DNA of 64,000 nucleotides, taken from NCBI GenBank assembly GCA_900290255.1, contig OMOD01000159.1, forward strand, positions 19,993 to 83,992, read 5' to 3'. Source of the stretch: Candidatus Sulfotelmatobacter kueseliae (GTDB lineage Bacteria > Acidobacteriota > Terriglobia > Terriglobales > Acidobacteriaceae). The notes beneath the pieces are model-generated. The model was given only the letters and a program-made list of their open reading frames with translations, had not been told where the DNA came from and ran no database searches. Position numbers and translations under genes: made by a program. Shown one piece after another: positions 41,105-51,052 of this stretch (the first letter of the stretch is position 1; each line of letters begins with the position of its first letter).

Positions 41105-43624
41105 ATGATTGCACAACGATGGCACAAACTTGTGTTCAGTGCAAGCTTGGCTGTCATTACTCTCTCTATTTCAGCGGTTTGCCAGACCGCTTCGTCACTG
41201 CAGAACAAATGGTTGGCTGTCTCTGTGCGTAGATCGGACGGCTCGTTTGAAGTGCGGGCTGAGGGACTGCGGGATCCAGTGCTGAGCGCCCGAGTCGGCG
41301 CTGAAACTAATCACAAATGGATTTTTTCGAACGAGTATTCCAAACATGAGGTATCGGAATCGGATTTCCATGATGCCTTGGGCGAGGGTCGCCAAGTTAC
41401 AGTTTCATTCATTGGAGTAAAGGGAAAGCCCAACTTGAGATACGTGCTGCAGTTGTACAACGACCGGCCATACGGGGGCGTGAAGGTCCAAATCGAGAAC
41501 ACTGAGGGCCAGCCGTTGAAGATTCAAAGCATCCGCATGATTGATGCGGTCGGTAGTCCCCGTGTCAACTTAGGGGGACCCGAGGACGCTGATCGCGTAC
41601 TCTCTGACAGTTACAGTGAGGATCGTCCGCCGCTTCAGATTTTTGATCTTGGCAAAGCTCCGGTTTATTTAGGGCGAGATGAATACGGAAGAGATCTGAG
41701 CAACTTGCATCTCGCAGTCGGTAGCCAGCTGATTTACAACCGACAGAGTAAGGTCAGCCTCCTTCTCGCAGCGCTTAGCTCAGATCGCTGGCTGACGATC
41801 ATGCACCTACGAACCGCAAGCCCAGGAACTGCCCACATTTCCTCTTACACGGTCGATTCGACCGGCACGACTGAGATCATGAAGAAGGAATCGATACGCG
41901 ACGACCCCGCTTCAGACCAGATCGAGCTGAGCGTCCCCTTGCCGCCAGGGAAGACGATTTCTTCAGAGAAGCTGACCTTTTCGGTTAGCAAGGACTATCA
42001 CGCACAGCTCGAAAATTATGGCGAAGCCATCCGCCTGCTAAACAAGGCGCGCATTCCTGCTACTGCCCCTTGGGGCTGGTGGAGCTGGACAGCCTATTAC
42101 TTTGGGCTTTCGCAAGGAACCGCTGTCACTAACGCAGAATGGCTATCGGAACATTTTAAGGATCTGGGATTCGACTACTTTCACATCGACGAAGGATATG
42201 CATACGATGACGGCGAGTTCTTGACTCCCAATGCCACTAGCTGGCCAGATGGGCTGCAATCATTTGGCCGCCATGTCTGCCACCTGGGGTTGAAATTTGG
42301 CATGTGGGTTGCACCATTCCGCGTTGGACAGAAGGCCTGGGTTTACGAGAAGCACAAGGACTGGTTGGTTCATAATTCTCAAGGCAAACCCATCCAGATC
42401 GGATTCATTGATTCAAGCCGTGGCCCGATCTATGTGCTGGACCCAACCCATCCTGGGGCACAGGAGTATCTTCGCCGCACTTTCGAAATTCTGAGCCGCG
42501 ATTGGGGAGCGCGTTATTTCAAGCTCGATTTTATGGATGATACAGCGATCGAGGGCTACCGTTATAGGCCCGACGTAACGGCTCTCGGGGCACAGCGCAT
42601 GGGCTTGCAGATCATTCGGGATGCGGTCGGCGATGATGTGCTCCTTGATAAAGATGGAAGTCCGATGCTCAACGCCGTAGGCCTGACCGAATTGGGACGA
42701 ATTTCCGCCGACACCGGCCACTCATTTGCGGGAACTAAGGAAGATGCCGTTGGAATTGCAGCACGCTACTACATGAATAACAATTTTTATGCTGCCGACC
42801 CGGACGCGTTCACCGTGGCAAGACAGTTGATAACTGATCAAATCTGGCGCCAGTCTAAAACGCCGCTGACCCTTGATGAGGCCGAAGTATCGATCACGCT
42901 GGCAGCCATAGCTGGAGGCATGTTCGAGTTGGGGGATGATCTGCCGACTTTAGCTGCGGATCCCGATCGCGTCAACTTAGTTCGCAACCGCGACTTGCTC
43001 GAGATGGTGCGCTTGCGCCGAGCGGCCAAGCCATTGGACCTGATGACGTACTTGCCGGAGGACGAGCAACCAAGCGTCTTTCTTCTCCATGAAGATAAGC
43101 GTCAATCTATGCTGGTGGTTTTCAACTGGACGGAGAGCTTTCGCTCACATGAATTCACGGTCAGCGAATTGGGCATGAAAGAAAACGATTCTCTTGTTGC
43201 GTCCGACGTGCTCCACCAGGATCGGTCGGTTAACTTTGCCCAAGGTACGTTGCGAATTAATGATCAAACTCCTCATTCTGTTCGAGTGATCAAGATTGTC
43301 GACAATTCAATAGCGCCAAGCAACCCTGTCGTTAAGTTGGAGGCTCCAAGCCACGCTCAACTCGGGGTCCCCGTACATGTTTCGTGTGTGGTCGACACCA
43401 GCTCTGTACCAGTGCTGGCCTACAACTGGGATTTTGGTGATGGGGTTTCTAGTCAGGGGCCTTCGGCTGATCACGCATACACGCGGAATGGCGTTTACAA
43501 GATTTTGCTGAAAGTTGAGGGCATCAATGCCGTGTCCGCGACCCAGGCGACCTCAATTACGATCCTAGGAACCACGCAAACGACTTACGATGCCGAGCAC
43601 TCGCGCAGATACAAGGAACGTTGA
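41105..43624 (+). CDS. GH27/GH36-like (clan GH-D) alpha-galactosidase with C-terminal PKD domain
   Basis: 839 residues from the ATG at 41105, six bases after GAGGAG. A signal peptide (LVFSASLAVITLSISAVCQ) leads to an N-terminal beta domain (about 30-310). The catalytic barrel shows PWGWWSWTAYYFGLSQGTAVTNAEWLSEHFKDLGFDYFHIDEGY, KFGMWVAPFRVGQKAWVYEKHKDW, the presumed nucleophile in RYFKLDFMDD (Asp475) and the presumed acid/base in RISADTGHS (Asp536). A C-terminal PKD-type Ig domain (about 745-830) has YNWDFGDGVSSQGPSADHAYTRNGVYKILLKV. The substrate is probably an alpha-galactoside or related alpha-linked sugar. A broken paralogue lies at 27202-27772. A palindromic operator precedes the gene. 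Confidence 0.87.
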   Translation: MIAQRWHKLVFSASLAVITLSISAVCQTASSLQNKWLAVSVRRSDGSFEVRAEGLRDPVLSARVGAETNHKWIFSNEYSKHEVSESDFHDALGEGRQVTVSFIGVKGKPNLRYVLQLYNDRPYGGVKVQIENTEGQPLKIQSIRMIDAVGSPRVNLGGPEDADRVLSDSYSEDRPPLQIFDLGKAPVYLGRDEYGRDLSNLHLAVGSQLIYNRQSKVSLLLAALSSDRWLTIMHLRTASPGTAHISSYTVDSTGTTEIMKKESIRDDPASDQIELSVPLPPGKTISSEKLTFSVSKDYHAQLENYGEAIRLLNKARIPATAPWGWWSWTAYYFGLSQGTAVTNAEWLSEHFKDLGFDYFHIDEGYAYDDGEFLTPNATSWPDGLQSFGRHVCHLGLKFGMWVAPFRVGQKAWVYEKHKDWLVHNSQGKPIQIGFIDSSRGPIYVLDPTHPGAQEYLRRTFEILSRDWGARYFKLDFMDDTAIEGYRYRPDVTALGAQRMGLQIIRDAVGDDVLLDKDGSPMLNAVGLTELGRISADTGHSFAGTKEDAVGIAARYYMNNNFYAADPDAFTVARQLITDQIWRQSKTPLTLDEAEVSITLAAIAGGMFELGDDLPTLAADPDRVNLVRNRDLLEMVRLRRAAKPLDLMTYLPEDEQPSVFLLHEDKRQSMLVVFNWTESFRSHEFTVSELGMKENDSLVASDVLHQDRSVNFAQGTLRINDQTPHSVRVIKIVDNSIAPSNPVVKLEAPSHAQLGVPVHVSCVVDTSSVPVLAYNWDFGDGVSSQGPSADHAYTRNGVYKILLKVEGINAVSATQATSITILGTTQTTYDAEHSRRYKER

Positions 43625-43874
43625 TCTTGACTTTGTCGACAGGAACGAAATTAACAGCTCACTCAAGTTTCGTCGAAGAATCTTCAGATCGGTAAGAGAA
43701 AAAAATCGCGGACCGAGTCCACCTTGGCCACACGGACTTCAGTCGAATCTGCCGCATTGGAACCAGATGGAATGCGTGGGCGCCGGGAGCGGGAGTCTTG
43801 TAGGATTTCGCTGCCTTTCCAGGCTGCGAGCAGGAGCGTTTTCTCCGTGAGCGGCGCCTGGCGGGGAGGGAGAA

Positions 43875-46352
43875 ATGGAGATTTCGTGCCTGATGGGTGA
43901 GTGGAGCTGTGGTGGTCGTGGGTCACGAATGGATCCTCGTTTCGCGTGGAAGACACTGGCGCACAGACTAGGCTGCGTGCTCCTGACATTATCGCTGGGA
44001 GGCGTGGCGACCGCCCAGAGTGCCCCACTTGTGCTGGAGCGGGATGGAAGGGTCATTTCGCTTGAGCCTTATGCCACGAACATTGTTCGGGTAACGATGA
44101 GCATCGACAAGGCGTGGGCGACCGGTGCTCCGGGCTATGGTTTTGTGGCAAAGCCGTCGGCAGGTGAATGGACGCACGAGCGTGAGGCGGAAGGCGGCGA
44201 CGTATTTCGATCGGCCAGGATGGTGGTGCGTTTGGCGCCAGGAGATCTTCCGGCTGAGAAGCTGCCGCAGCCGATGCCGCTGGACGCGTTGAATCGTCAA
44301 CTGCGCGAACGCTACTTTGGCGGAGGCGGCGGGCAGGGTCCGTACGACGATGCCCTGCTGGTGACAACGCCGGGCGGGAAGATGCTGCTGCACATGCACA
44401 CCTGGACCATGGCGCCGGAACGCGCGGACGTCGCACAGCAAGACGCCGGTGCCAAGGGCTACTCGGTTGCAGCCATATTCGACTCACCCGCGGACGAGCA
44501 CTACTACGGGTTAGGGCAGCAGCAGAAGGGCTGGATGGACCTCCGAGATCACGAGATCCGCTGCTGGCATGACTACTCGGCAATCGGCGGCGAGGACGTT
44601 GGCGTACCGTTCATGTTGTCAAGCCGCGGCTACGGGCTGGTGTGGGATAACCCTTCCAAAACGACGGTGGTTCTCGGGGTCAATGAACGGAATACGTGGT
44701 CGTCGGAGGTGGGAGACCGCGTTTCGTATTTCGTTATTGCAGGGGATACGAGCGACGAGATTTACGAGGGCTACCGTCTGCTGACGGGCGTAACACACAT
44801 GCTGCCGAAGGCAGCGTACGGATACATCCAGAGCAAAGCGATTTATCCAACGCAGGAACAAGTTTTGGATGTGGCCAAGCAGTATCGCCAGAAGAAGTTG
44901 CCGTTGGACGTGATGGTCGTGGACTTCCTCAACATGACGAAGCAGGGAGAACTGGATCTCGACCCGGAGCGCTGGCCGGACCCGGCCGGGATGAATCGTG
45001 CACTGCATACGATGGGTGTGAGTACGCTGTTGAGCGTGTGGCCGCACTTTTCGAGAAGCACTCAGTTTTACGACATGCTGCAGAACAACGGCTGGCTGAT
45101 CCATACGCGCGACGGAAAACCTGATCCGGGATGGACCAAGGAAGCCATCGGACCGAATCTCGATACAACGAACCCTGATGCGGCGAAGTGGTTCTGGGAG
45201 AAGATTCGCGACCGGTACGTAAAGCCGTACGGATTTGATTATCTGTGGCTCGATGAGACAGAGCCGGATATCGACCCAGCGGAAGATGTGTTCTCGATCG
45301 GTTCGGGCATACGCTTCTACAACGTCTATCCGCTGTTTCACACGGCTTCGGCGTACGAAGGGTTCCGGCGGGATTTCGGAGACAGCAGGAGGGTCATGAT
45401 CCTAGCGCGGGCGGCGTACCTGGGGGCGCAACGCAACGGCACGGTGTTCTGGTCGAGCGATATTGTTTCGACGTGGGACATGCTGAAGCGCTCGATTCCG
45501 GCGGGGCTGAATTTTGCGGCAACAGGACTACCGTACTGGGACACGGATATCGCAGGGTTCTTCTCGCCGAAGATTCCCGCAGACTACCGCGCCGGGCACA
45601 AACCGCTGATCGATGGATCGGACGCACACGACACGATTGCGAATTATGAGGACTATCCCGAGCTGTTTGTGCGGTGGTTTGAATGGGGCGCTTTTCAGCC
45701 GGTCATGCGAGCGCATGGGGAGAGAGCTCACAACGAGGTATGGTCGTACGGCAAGCAGGCGGAGCCGATTCTGGCGAAGTATCTGAAACTGCGCTACCAG
45801 CTTCTGCCCTACACCTACTCGTTAGCGTATCGCAGCTACCAGACGGGAGCTCCATATATGCGGGCATTGTTCATGGACTTCCCGGCAGATCCGAAGGTTG
45901 CGGACATTCCAGATGAATATATGTATGGGCCGGCGTTTCTGGTGGCTCCGGTGACCGAGCAGGGCGCGACACACCGGACGGTGTATCTGCCGGCGGGTTG
46001 TGACTGGTACAACTACTGGACGAATGAGCGACTGCACGGCGGACAGACCATTGTGGCGGATTCTCCTATCGATACGCTGCCGCTGTTCGTGAAGGCTGGA
46101 AGCATTGTGCCGCTTGGGTCGGAGGTGGAGAGCACCCAGCAGACGCAGACGATTGCGTCCGTGCGCGTGTATCCGGGAGCGAATGGCAGCTTTGTCCTTT
46201 TCGAGGATGACGGAAAGACCTACGCCTACGAGAAGGGTAGCGGCTCAATCACAAAGTTGACATGGGACGATGCCGCGCATCAGCTGAGGCACGAGGGCGC
46301 GTCAGCATCGAGCGAACTAGCTAAGGCAATCGTGGTCGTGATCGGCAGGTAG
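43875..46352 (+). CDS. GH31 alpha-glucosidase/alpha-xylosidase-like enzyme, secreted
   Basis: 825 residues from the ATG at 43875, which has GGAGG five bases upstream; an ATG at 43929 gives a cleaner signal peptide (FAWKTLAHRLGCVLLTLSLGGVATAQ) but no ribosome-binding site. The GH31 order is clear: N-terminal beta sandwich, EHYYGLGQQQKGWMDLRD, KKLPLDVMVVDFLNM, nucleophile in FDYLWLDETEPDID (Asp460), MILARAAYLGAQRNGTVFWSSDIVSTWDML, acid/base region LPYWDTDIAGFF (Asp556-Asp558) and C-terminal beta domains. The LDETEPD form of the nucleophile motif is closer to alpha-xylosidase-type members than to the WIDMNEP type. It follows GH27/36 after 250 bases. Confidence 0.87.
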   Translation: MEISCLMGEWSCGGRGSRMDPRFAWKTLAHRLGCVLLTLSLGGVATAQSAPLVLERDGRVISLEPYATNIVRVTMSIDKAWATGAPGYGFVAKPSAGEWTHEREAEGGDVFRSARMVVRLAPGDLPAEKLPQPMPLDALNRQLRERYFGGGGGQGPYDDALLVTTPGGKMLLHMHTWTMAPERADVAQQDAGAKGYSVAAIFDSPADEHYYGLGQQQKGWMDLRDHEIRCWHDYSAIGGEDVGVPFMLSSRGYGLVWDNPSKTTVVLGVNERNTWSSEVGDRVSYFVIAGDTSDEIYEGYRLLTGVTHMLPKAAYGYIQSKAIYPTQEQVLDVAKQYRQKKLPLDVMVVDFLNMTKQGELDLDPERWPDPAGMNRALHTMGVSTLLSVWPHFSRSTQFYDMLQNNGWLIHTRDGKPDPGWTKEAIGPNLDTTNPDAAKWFWEKIRDRYVKPYGFDYLWLDETEPDIDPAEDVFSIGSGIRFYNVYPLFHTASAYEGFRRDFGDSRRVMILARAAYLGAQRNGTVFWSSDIVSTWDMLKRSIPAGLNFAATGLPYWDTDIAGFFSPKIPADYRAGHKPLIDGSDAHDTIANYEDYPELFVRWFEWGAFQPVMRAHGERAHNEVWSYGKQAEPILAKYLKLRYQLLPYTYSLAYRSYQTGAPYMRALFMDFPADPKVADIPDEYMYGPAFLVAPVTEQGATHRTVYLPAGCDWYNYWTNERLHGGQTIVADSPIDTLPLFVKAGSIVPLGSEVESTQQTQTIASVRVYPGANGSFVLFEDDGKTYAYEKGSGSITKLTWDDAAHQLRHEGASASSELAKAIVVVIGR

Positions 46353-46589
46353 GCGAGACCGGACTTTTCCATTTGCGAAACAGCGATCTTACATTCGTAG
46401 TTTTCTTCGAGACGTGTCGCTGACACTCCCCTACAGCACTTTAAGGTGCTGCTGAACTGCCAATTCTGGGTTTGTCGGCAGAATAAACGCGATAGATTCT
46501 GGTTTGCCCGGTATGTGGCGCTTTCTCAGGAGTACAAAGGCGACCGAACCTACGAGTGGCATTGACTTGCTCCTTGCCGAAGTTGCCCG

Positions 46590-46690
46590 CGATATTACCA
46601 TCCGGGTTCAGAAACTGAGCATGATTACAGCTGTTGAAGAACTCGGTCCGGAATCCCCACGTTGAACCGACGGGTTCCGCACCAGGACTA
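46590..46690 (-). pseudogene. C-terminal scrap of a TonB-dependent receptor fused to a phage reading frame
   Basis: On the minus strand STWGFRTEFFNSCNHAQFLNPDGNIAGNFGK matches the penultimate segment of the receptor at 57484-60924 (IWEFRAEFFNIFNHAQFLNPDGDIAGNFGK). It is preceded in the same frame by MSDHYDYGYPARNSPG (ATG at 46728), the probable start of a phage protein, so two unrelated sequences are joined near 46690. The receptor's last strand is lost in a changed frame. Confidence 0.7.
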
Positions 46691-46724
46691 TTTCGAGCAG
46701 GATAGCCGTAGTCGTAGTGGTCGC

Positions 46725-46969
46725 TCATCGCTCTTTCACCTCTTGTATCGCTGCCTGCATGAGCGCCTCTTGGAAGTACAACACGCCCTCGTGCACGCGC
46801 CGGACTGCGATAGTTAGCTCGGCGCAGTCCTTGCAGTCAACCAGCATCGTGCCGCAAAGCTTGTAGGCCATGCCGCTCACGCCACTCATCACCTCGTATA
46901 TTTCGCGTTTCTTTCGGGCGACAGATTCAATCTGCCCTCGAACATCCGCTTCAGTTCTTCTTTGTTCAT
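46725..46969 (-). pseudogene. Small phage gene overlapping the polymerase, frameshifted
   Basis: The ATG at 46969 overlaps the stop of the polymerase gene as ATGA and starts MNKEELKRMFEGRLN. After a frameshift near 46930 the sequence continues as QIESVARKKREIYEVMSGVSGMAYKLCGTMLVDCKDCAELTIAVRRVHEGVLYFQEALMQAAIQEVKER and stops at 46725, again overlapping the next ATG as ATGA. The span of 245 bases is not a multiple of three, confirming the shift. The chained ATGA overlaps are typical of phage early regions. Function is unknown. Confidence 0.6.
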
Positions 46970-48243
46970 GCTGCTGCCTCTTCCTTCATCAGATTCTCGC
47001 TTTCCGAAACATTGCCGCCGGCTTCCCAGCCAAAGAAGTCGGACACCACCCGCCAGATTGCCGCGCCGTCGGGATCGACGTAATGGTTCGGATAGAGTTC
47101 AATACTGGCGTCAACGCGTAATTTGAAATTCGGGTCGCCCATCACGACATCGTCAGCCTCGACGAAGCATTCTTCCAAGTCCTGCTTGGCGCGTTCGGCG
47201 TCCTCTATCGCACGTGCATATAAATGGCGTCGTGGTGGGGCGCCGATAGGCACGGTCCCCAGCCACGGTCGCACAGGAACACGCAGGCGGCGCGAAGCAC
47301 CTCGCCGCACGCGCTTTGTTGGGGGAAGTTGAGGATCGTGTTGTACTGGCAATGCTCGACGTCCAGCTTCCAGCCGAAATCGGTGGACACGTAGCCGCGC
47401 TTCTTTCCCTGCTTGACGTGCTCTTCTGCCCAGTGCCAATACACGCCATATGCGGCCTTGTGCGCGTTGATGATTGCGCCCGCTTTCCATGCTGGAACGC
47501 CGAGGTAGGTGCCGAGCGTCTTTTCCTTGACCCCGTGGTTAATCGCCAGCAGCGCGGTCTTGTGCATCGCTCTAATCCATTCGCTCTCTGGGTCGGATTT
47601 GTCGCGGCGCGTTCCGGGCGGCAATGCGCCTGTCGCAATGGCAAATTCAATGTACTGGTCGGCGCCGGATTGGTAGATTCTCATTAGATCTGGATCGCCC
47701 GAGAACCCGGCGGCAAGCCACGCCTCTGCACCCACGATGTCGCCGTGGACGATTGCCATGCCCTCGCGAGGCGTGATCAAGTTGCGTGCCCAATGCGGTC
47801 GTGACAGCAGGAACGCCTTCGCCTTCGGGTTGTTGCCCCCGTGACGGTGCCGAACGCCCATAGCGCTGCGCGGTTAAACCCATCTTTACCGAGATACGAT
47901 CCGAATCGCCCAAGGTCGTTGAGCGACTTCTTAGCCTGCCTAAGGTCTTCGAGGTAGGGATGAAGCTTAGCCATCGGCTCGAAGACTTCCTCGTCGTCTG
48001 TGCGCGGCTGTTCCGTTTCTGTTTTCGGCCACGATTCGAGAATGCCGAGGCGTTCGAGTAGCGCGACGAACTTTTTCATCTTGAACACGGCTTTCTGCCG
48101 GGGATTCTTCTTCGTGCCCTCGATGGCGTAAACGCCGTAACCGTTCTTCGCCTCGACCTTTTCGGCGATTTCGACCTGCAGTTCAGAGCGGCGAGCCTCG
48201 ATAGCCTTGTAGCGGTCTATATTCACGGGAATGCCGTTGTGTT
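46966..48243 (-). pseudogene. Phage-type family A DNA polymerase, multiply frameshifted
   Basis: Three frames join into one polymerase. HYEHNGIPVNIDRYKAIEARRSELQVEIAEKV...LNDLGRFGSYLGKDGFNRAALWAFGTVTG (48243-47860) is followed by GGNNPKAKAFLLSRPHWARNLITPREGMAIVHGDIVGAEAWLAAGFSGD (motif A region), MHKTALLAINHGVKEKTLGTYLG (motif B region) and APHHDAIYMHV (motif C region). A second shift near 47215 leads to AIEDAERAKQDLEECFVEADDVVMGDPNFKLRVD to the stop at 46966. The exonuclease part is missing, and the 5' end stops at a large palindrome. It is the remains of a phage or plasmid replication module. Confidence 0.8.
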
Positions 48244-48298
48244 CGTAGTGCGCCGCCGGGCGCGTGTACGCCCGGCGCCACGTCGACGGCGCACTACG
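48244..48298. repeat. Nested palindrome at the 5' break of the polymerase remnant
   Basis: Outer arms CGTAGTGCGCCG (48244-48255) and CGGCGCACTACG (48287-48298) are perfectly complementary. Inside, CCGGGCG and CGCCCGG form a second hairpin. The element sits exactly where polymerase homology ends, so it may be a small inserted element or a rearrangement hot spot. Confidence 0.8.
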
Positions 48299-48389
48299 TT
48301 TCCCCGAACACCTGCCAAAAAATGGATTTTGATTTTCCTAATCATCAAGCTGCGCCACCAAGTGTGGGCGGGGCTTCGTGGTACTGTGG

Positions 48390-48760
48390 CAACCGGGAGT
48401 GCCATGAATATCAGCTCTACTTGGATAACATCGACCATTCCCGTACCAAAGCCAAGTCGCCTCAAACCAATGGTGTCTGTGAGCGTTCCGCAAAAAACTC
48501 TATCGCAACTTGGACAAGCTGCAGTTTGATCTTGATGTTTGGCTGCTTGAAGTACAATGAAAAACACGAACGCTCCGGCAAGTGACTACTACGGAAGAAC
48601 ACCCTGGCAGACTTTTCTGAATTCCAAACACTTGGCGCAGGCGAAAATGCTCGACTCCCTGACAGCTACGGTTTCCTCTGACTTCGAGGGACAACACGCG
48701 GAGCCGGAGCGGAGCCCTGCGCAGCGAAGCGGAGGCGGAGCACAAAGCGTTGCCGCCTAA
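48390..48760 (+). pseudogene. IS3/IS481-like transposase, C-terminal remnant
   Basis: CHEYQLYLDNIDHSRTKAKSPQTNGVCER is the integrase-core segment with the expected Thr-x-x-x-SPQTNG-x-x-ER order. Downstream in shifted frames are KLYRNLDKLQFDLDVWLL, KYNEKHERSGK and DYYGRTPWQTFLNSKHLAQAKMLDSLTATV, the usual end of such integrases. At least two frameshifts and the loss of the catalytic N-terminus make it non-functional. It lies beside the phage polymerase remnant. Confidence 0.75.
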
Positions 48761-48808
48761 GATGGAGTCTTTGTCAGATCAAGTTCCAGCTAGAGCACGT
48801 TAGCCAAG

Positions 48809-50845
48809 CTACTGGTGGTCCCGCGGAACCGTCTCTTCCCAGGTCTTTGACCTAACCATCTGGCCATCCTTGAGCAACTCTCGCGTGTACTTGTAATAGA
48901 AGTTTTTGACATCACTGGAAAGGACTAGGTGTCCGCGCCACGTGAGAGTGCGTTCCTTCAATGCGTAGCTGAGTTTCTTCTCGCCTCGAACAGAACTTAC
49001 CTCGGGGTGAAGGTCGTCGGTCTCATAAGAGAGTTTTTCATAGCCAGTCAACCTGACCCATGGAAATTCGGCCTGGAACTTGAGGTTCAACCCCACGTTG
49101 CTCTTTTGGTGCGCTTCATCACGTGCCAGTGTCCAGTCGCCGGGCCAAGCGTCGCCTGTGCCTCGGATATCCGCCCTTTTCTCGGAGGGCCGAGGTGGCG
49201 AAAATGGCGGAGGTACTGCTCCCGGCATCGCCACGACGGGAAGCACAAGCCGGGAGCCGTCATTCCCTCCCAGGTTAAGCGAGGTAGTCATCGAGTACGG
49301 AGTCGGCCAGACCATGGGCCAGAGTGCGTTCGAGACGGCAAGACGGATACGGTGGCCCTTGGGGAACACCCAAGTTGTCAGGTGCATCTCGATGTCGAAA
49401 AGATAACTTTTCCCTGGTTCCAGATCGCGTGGTTCGGTCATGGAATCGCGTTGCGCGCCATTCAGGCCGGCTCCGGCAACAAACGTGACCGTACCATCCG
49501 GGGCGACATCGGATAGACGGGCGAACCAATCAGCAAGCCGCGCGTTGGCCGCCGCCCGCAGCAGAGCCCGTGGCCGGCCAAGGATTGCCGTGTCTTGCTG
49601 CAAAGGCTCTGAATCATAGACCAGGCTAAATGCATCCACCGACCGCTGGTCCGTGAGTAACTCGCCCCACCAGAAGCCGCCCTCAGCGCCAACCGACGAT
49701 AGGTATTTGAGTTCATGAATGCTGGAACCGGGAGTGGCAGGGTTGAGAGTATGGTTCGGCTGCAGGTAAAGCGTGGAGGGATGCATGTCCGGTGGTGGCC
49801 ACCCGTCCTCACGTCGCCATTCTCCGGGAATATTTTGCAGGTTGGGATCCGGTAGATGCCAATGGCGCATGTAGATCACAAGCTTGGGATCTTTCAGCAC
49901 TCCTGTATCATGACCCTTCAGCCAGTAGTCAAACCAGCGTACCGCCTGATCACGCCATTCGATCTCTGGCCCGGGAACAGCGTCGTGCGGGAAGGTGTGA
50001 TTCCATGGTCCGACGATCGCCTTGACGGGAGCTTTCGCTTGCTCGAGCATGCGCGGAATGCTGTCGCGGTAGCCATCAAGTAGCCCGCCGATCAAGAAAC
50101 AGGGGATCTGAATTTCGCTTAGCGGACGCACCGGGCTACGCCAGAACGACCCATCGTGTTGATGTTTTAGGTAAAGCAACGACCATGGTTGCGAATCGAA
50201 CCTCGGTCCTAGAACTTTCTCATCCAGGGTATAATCCGGGGCACCTGTTATTGCCGGCTCCAAGTCCATAGTCAGCTCATACTCATCAAAGTGCATCATG
50301 CCGTCGATGTAATGGATGTCATCGTGGAATAGTTCCTCGGTCGCGTCCACAGCAAGAATGGCTTTGAGCTCGGGCGGATGCCGCATTGCCAGCTGCATTG
50401 AGTTGAAGCCGCCCCACGAGATGCCAAACATCCCGACGTTCCCACTGGACCACGGCTGGCGGGCAAGCCAGGCGATCACCTCCACGCCGTCCTTTTGCTC
50501 CTGCTCGGAGTATTCCCGGTCGGGTGGAGTGCCTTCGCTCGCCCCGGTGCCCCGAATGTCCACGCGAGCCGTGACATAGCCGCAATGGGCAAAGTAGGAA
50601 TGAATGGGGTAGTCTTCCTCGGGAGTTCCGTCATCCTTCCGATAGGGAAGATATTCCAGCAATGCGGGGAACTTCTCACCCGAGTTGGCGCCGTCCGGCA
50701 TGTAGAGCGTGGCGGCAAGCCGGGTCCCATCGTTCATCGGAATCCAGGCGCTTTCCATCCGCAGTCCATAATTAGGTGGCGTTGGTGGTTCGGCCGCCAG
50801 AACGGCTTGTGTAGCGAACATAAGCAAGAAGAAGACGCTGAGCAA
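48809..50845 (-). CDS. CocE/NonD-family serine hydrolase (X-Pro dipeptidyl-peptidase-like), copy 1
   Basis: 678 residues. The start is a TTG at 50845, six bases after GGAGGGAGG, giving a short signal peptide (MLSVFFLLMFATQAVLAAE). The alpha/beta-hydrolase core shows GYVTARVDIRGTGASEGTPP, the nucleophile elbow MFGISWGGFNSMQ (Ser143), the acid in LIGGLLDGYRDS and the histidine in GPWNHTFPHD. The jelly-roll C-terminal domain ends EETVPRDHQ. CocE/NonD enzymes cleave esters or N-terminal peptides; the substrate is unknown. Upstream is a possible operator, GTTTC-ACGC-GAAAC (50976-50989). Two paralogues lie at 60928 and 63070. Confidence 0.88.
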   Translation of the reverse strand: MLSVFFLLMFATQAVLAAEPPTPPNYGLRMESAWIPMNDGTRLAATLYMPDGANSGEKFPALLEYLPYRKDDGTPEEDYPIHSYFAHCGYVTARVDIRGTGASEGTPPDREYSEQEQKDGVEVIAWLARQPWSSGNVGMFGISWGGFNSMQLAMRHPPELKAILAVDATEELFHDDIHYIDGMMHFDEYELTMDLEPAITGAPDYTLDEKVLGPRFDSQPWSLLYLKHQHDGSFWRSPVRPLSEIQIPCFLIGGLLDGYRDSIPRMLEQAKAPVKAIVGPWNHTFPHDAVPGPEIEWRDQAVRWFDYWLKGHDTGVLKDPKLVIYMRHWHLPDPNLQNIPGEWRREDGWPPPDMHPSTLYLQPNHTLNPATPGSSIHELKYLSSVGAEGGFWWGELLTDQRSVDAFSLVYDSEPLQQDTAILGRPRALLRAAANARLADWFARLSDVAPDGTVTFVAGAGLNGAQRDSMTEPRDLEPGKSYLFDIEMHLTTWVFPKGHRIRLAVSNALWPMVWPTPYSMTTSLNLGGNDGSRLVLPVVAMPGAVPPPFSPPRPSEKRADIRGTGDAWPGDWTLARDEAHQKSNVGLNLKFQAEFPWVRLTGYEKLSYETDDLHPEVSSVRGEKKLSYALKERTLTWRGHLVLSSDVKNFYYKYTRELLKDGQMVRSKTWEETVPRDHQ

Positions 50846-51052
50846 GTTTTGCCTCCCTCCTTAAGGGCAGCTCATCCGCACTGAGAAGGCCCGGCCGGTC
50901 GCCACGAAACAAAAACCCACACGACGGCCAATTGCCACGCAGGAGACGAACAAGCTCTTTCCCGAATGGTAAGACGTTTCACGCGAAACCCTTAAGTATA
51001 CCCGGGTCGCACGCATGTCAATTGATCGAAACGATACGGGCCTAAGCAAGAC

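Noticed and set aside
40815..41114. Minus-strand open frame of 99 codons in the gap before GH27/36
   Set aside because: No ribosome-binding site or recognisable motif, and it overlaps the promoter, the operator and the GH27/36 start.
43684..44028. Minus-strand frame with fairly protein-like composition (for example RIPSGSNAADSTEVRVAKVDSVRDFF)
   Set aside because: It overlaps the GH31 start on the opposite strand and matches no family I recognise; possibly debris, but not supported as a gene.
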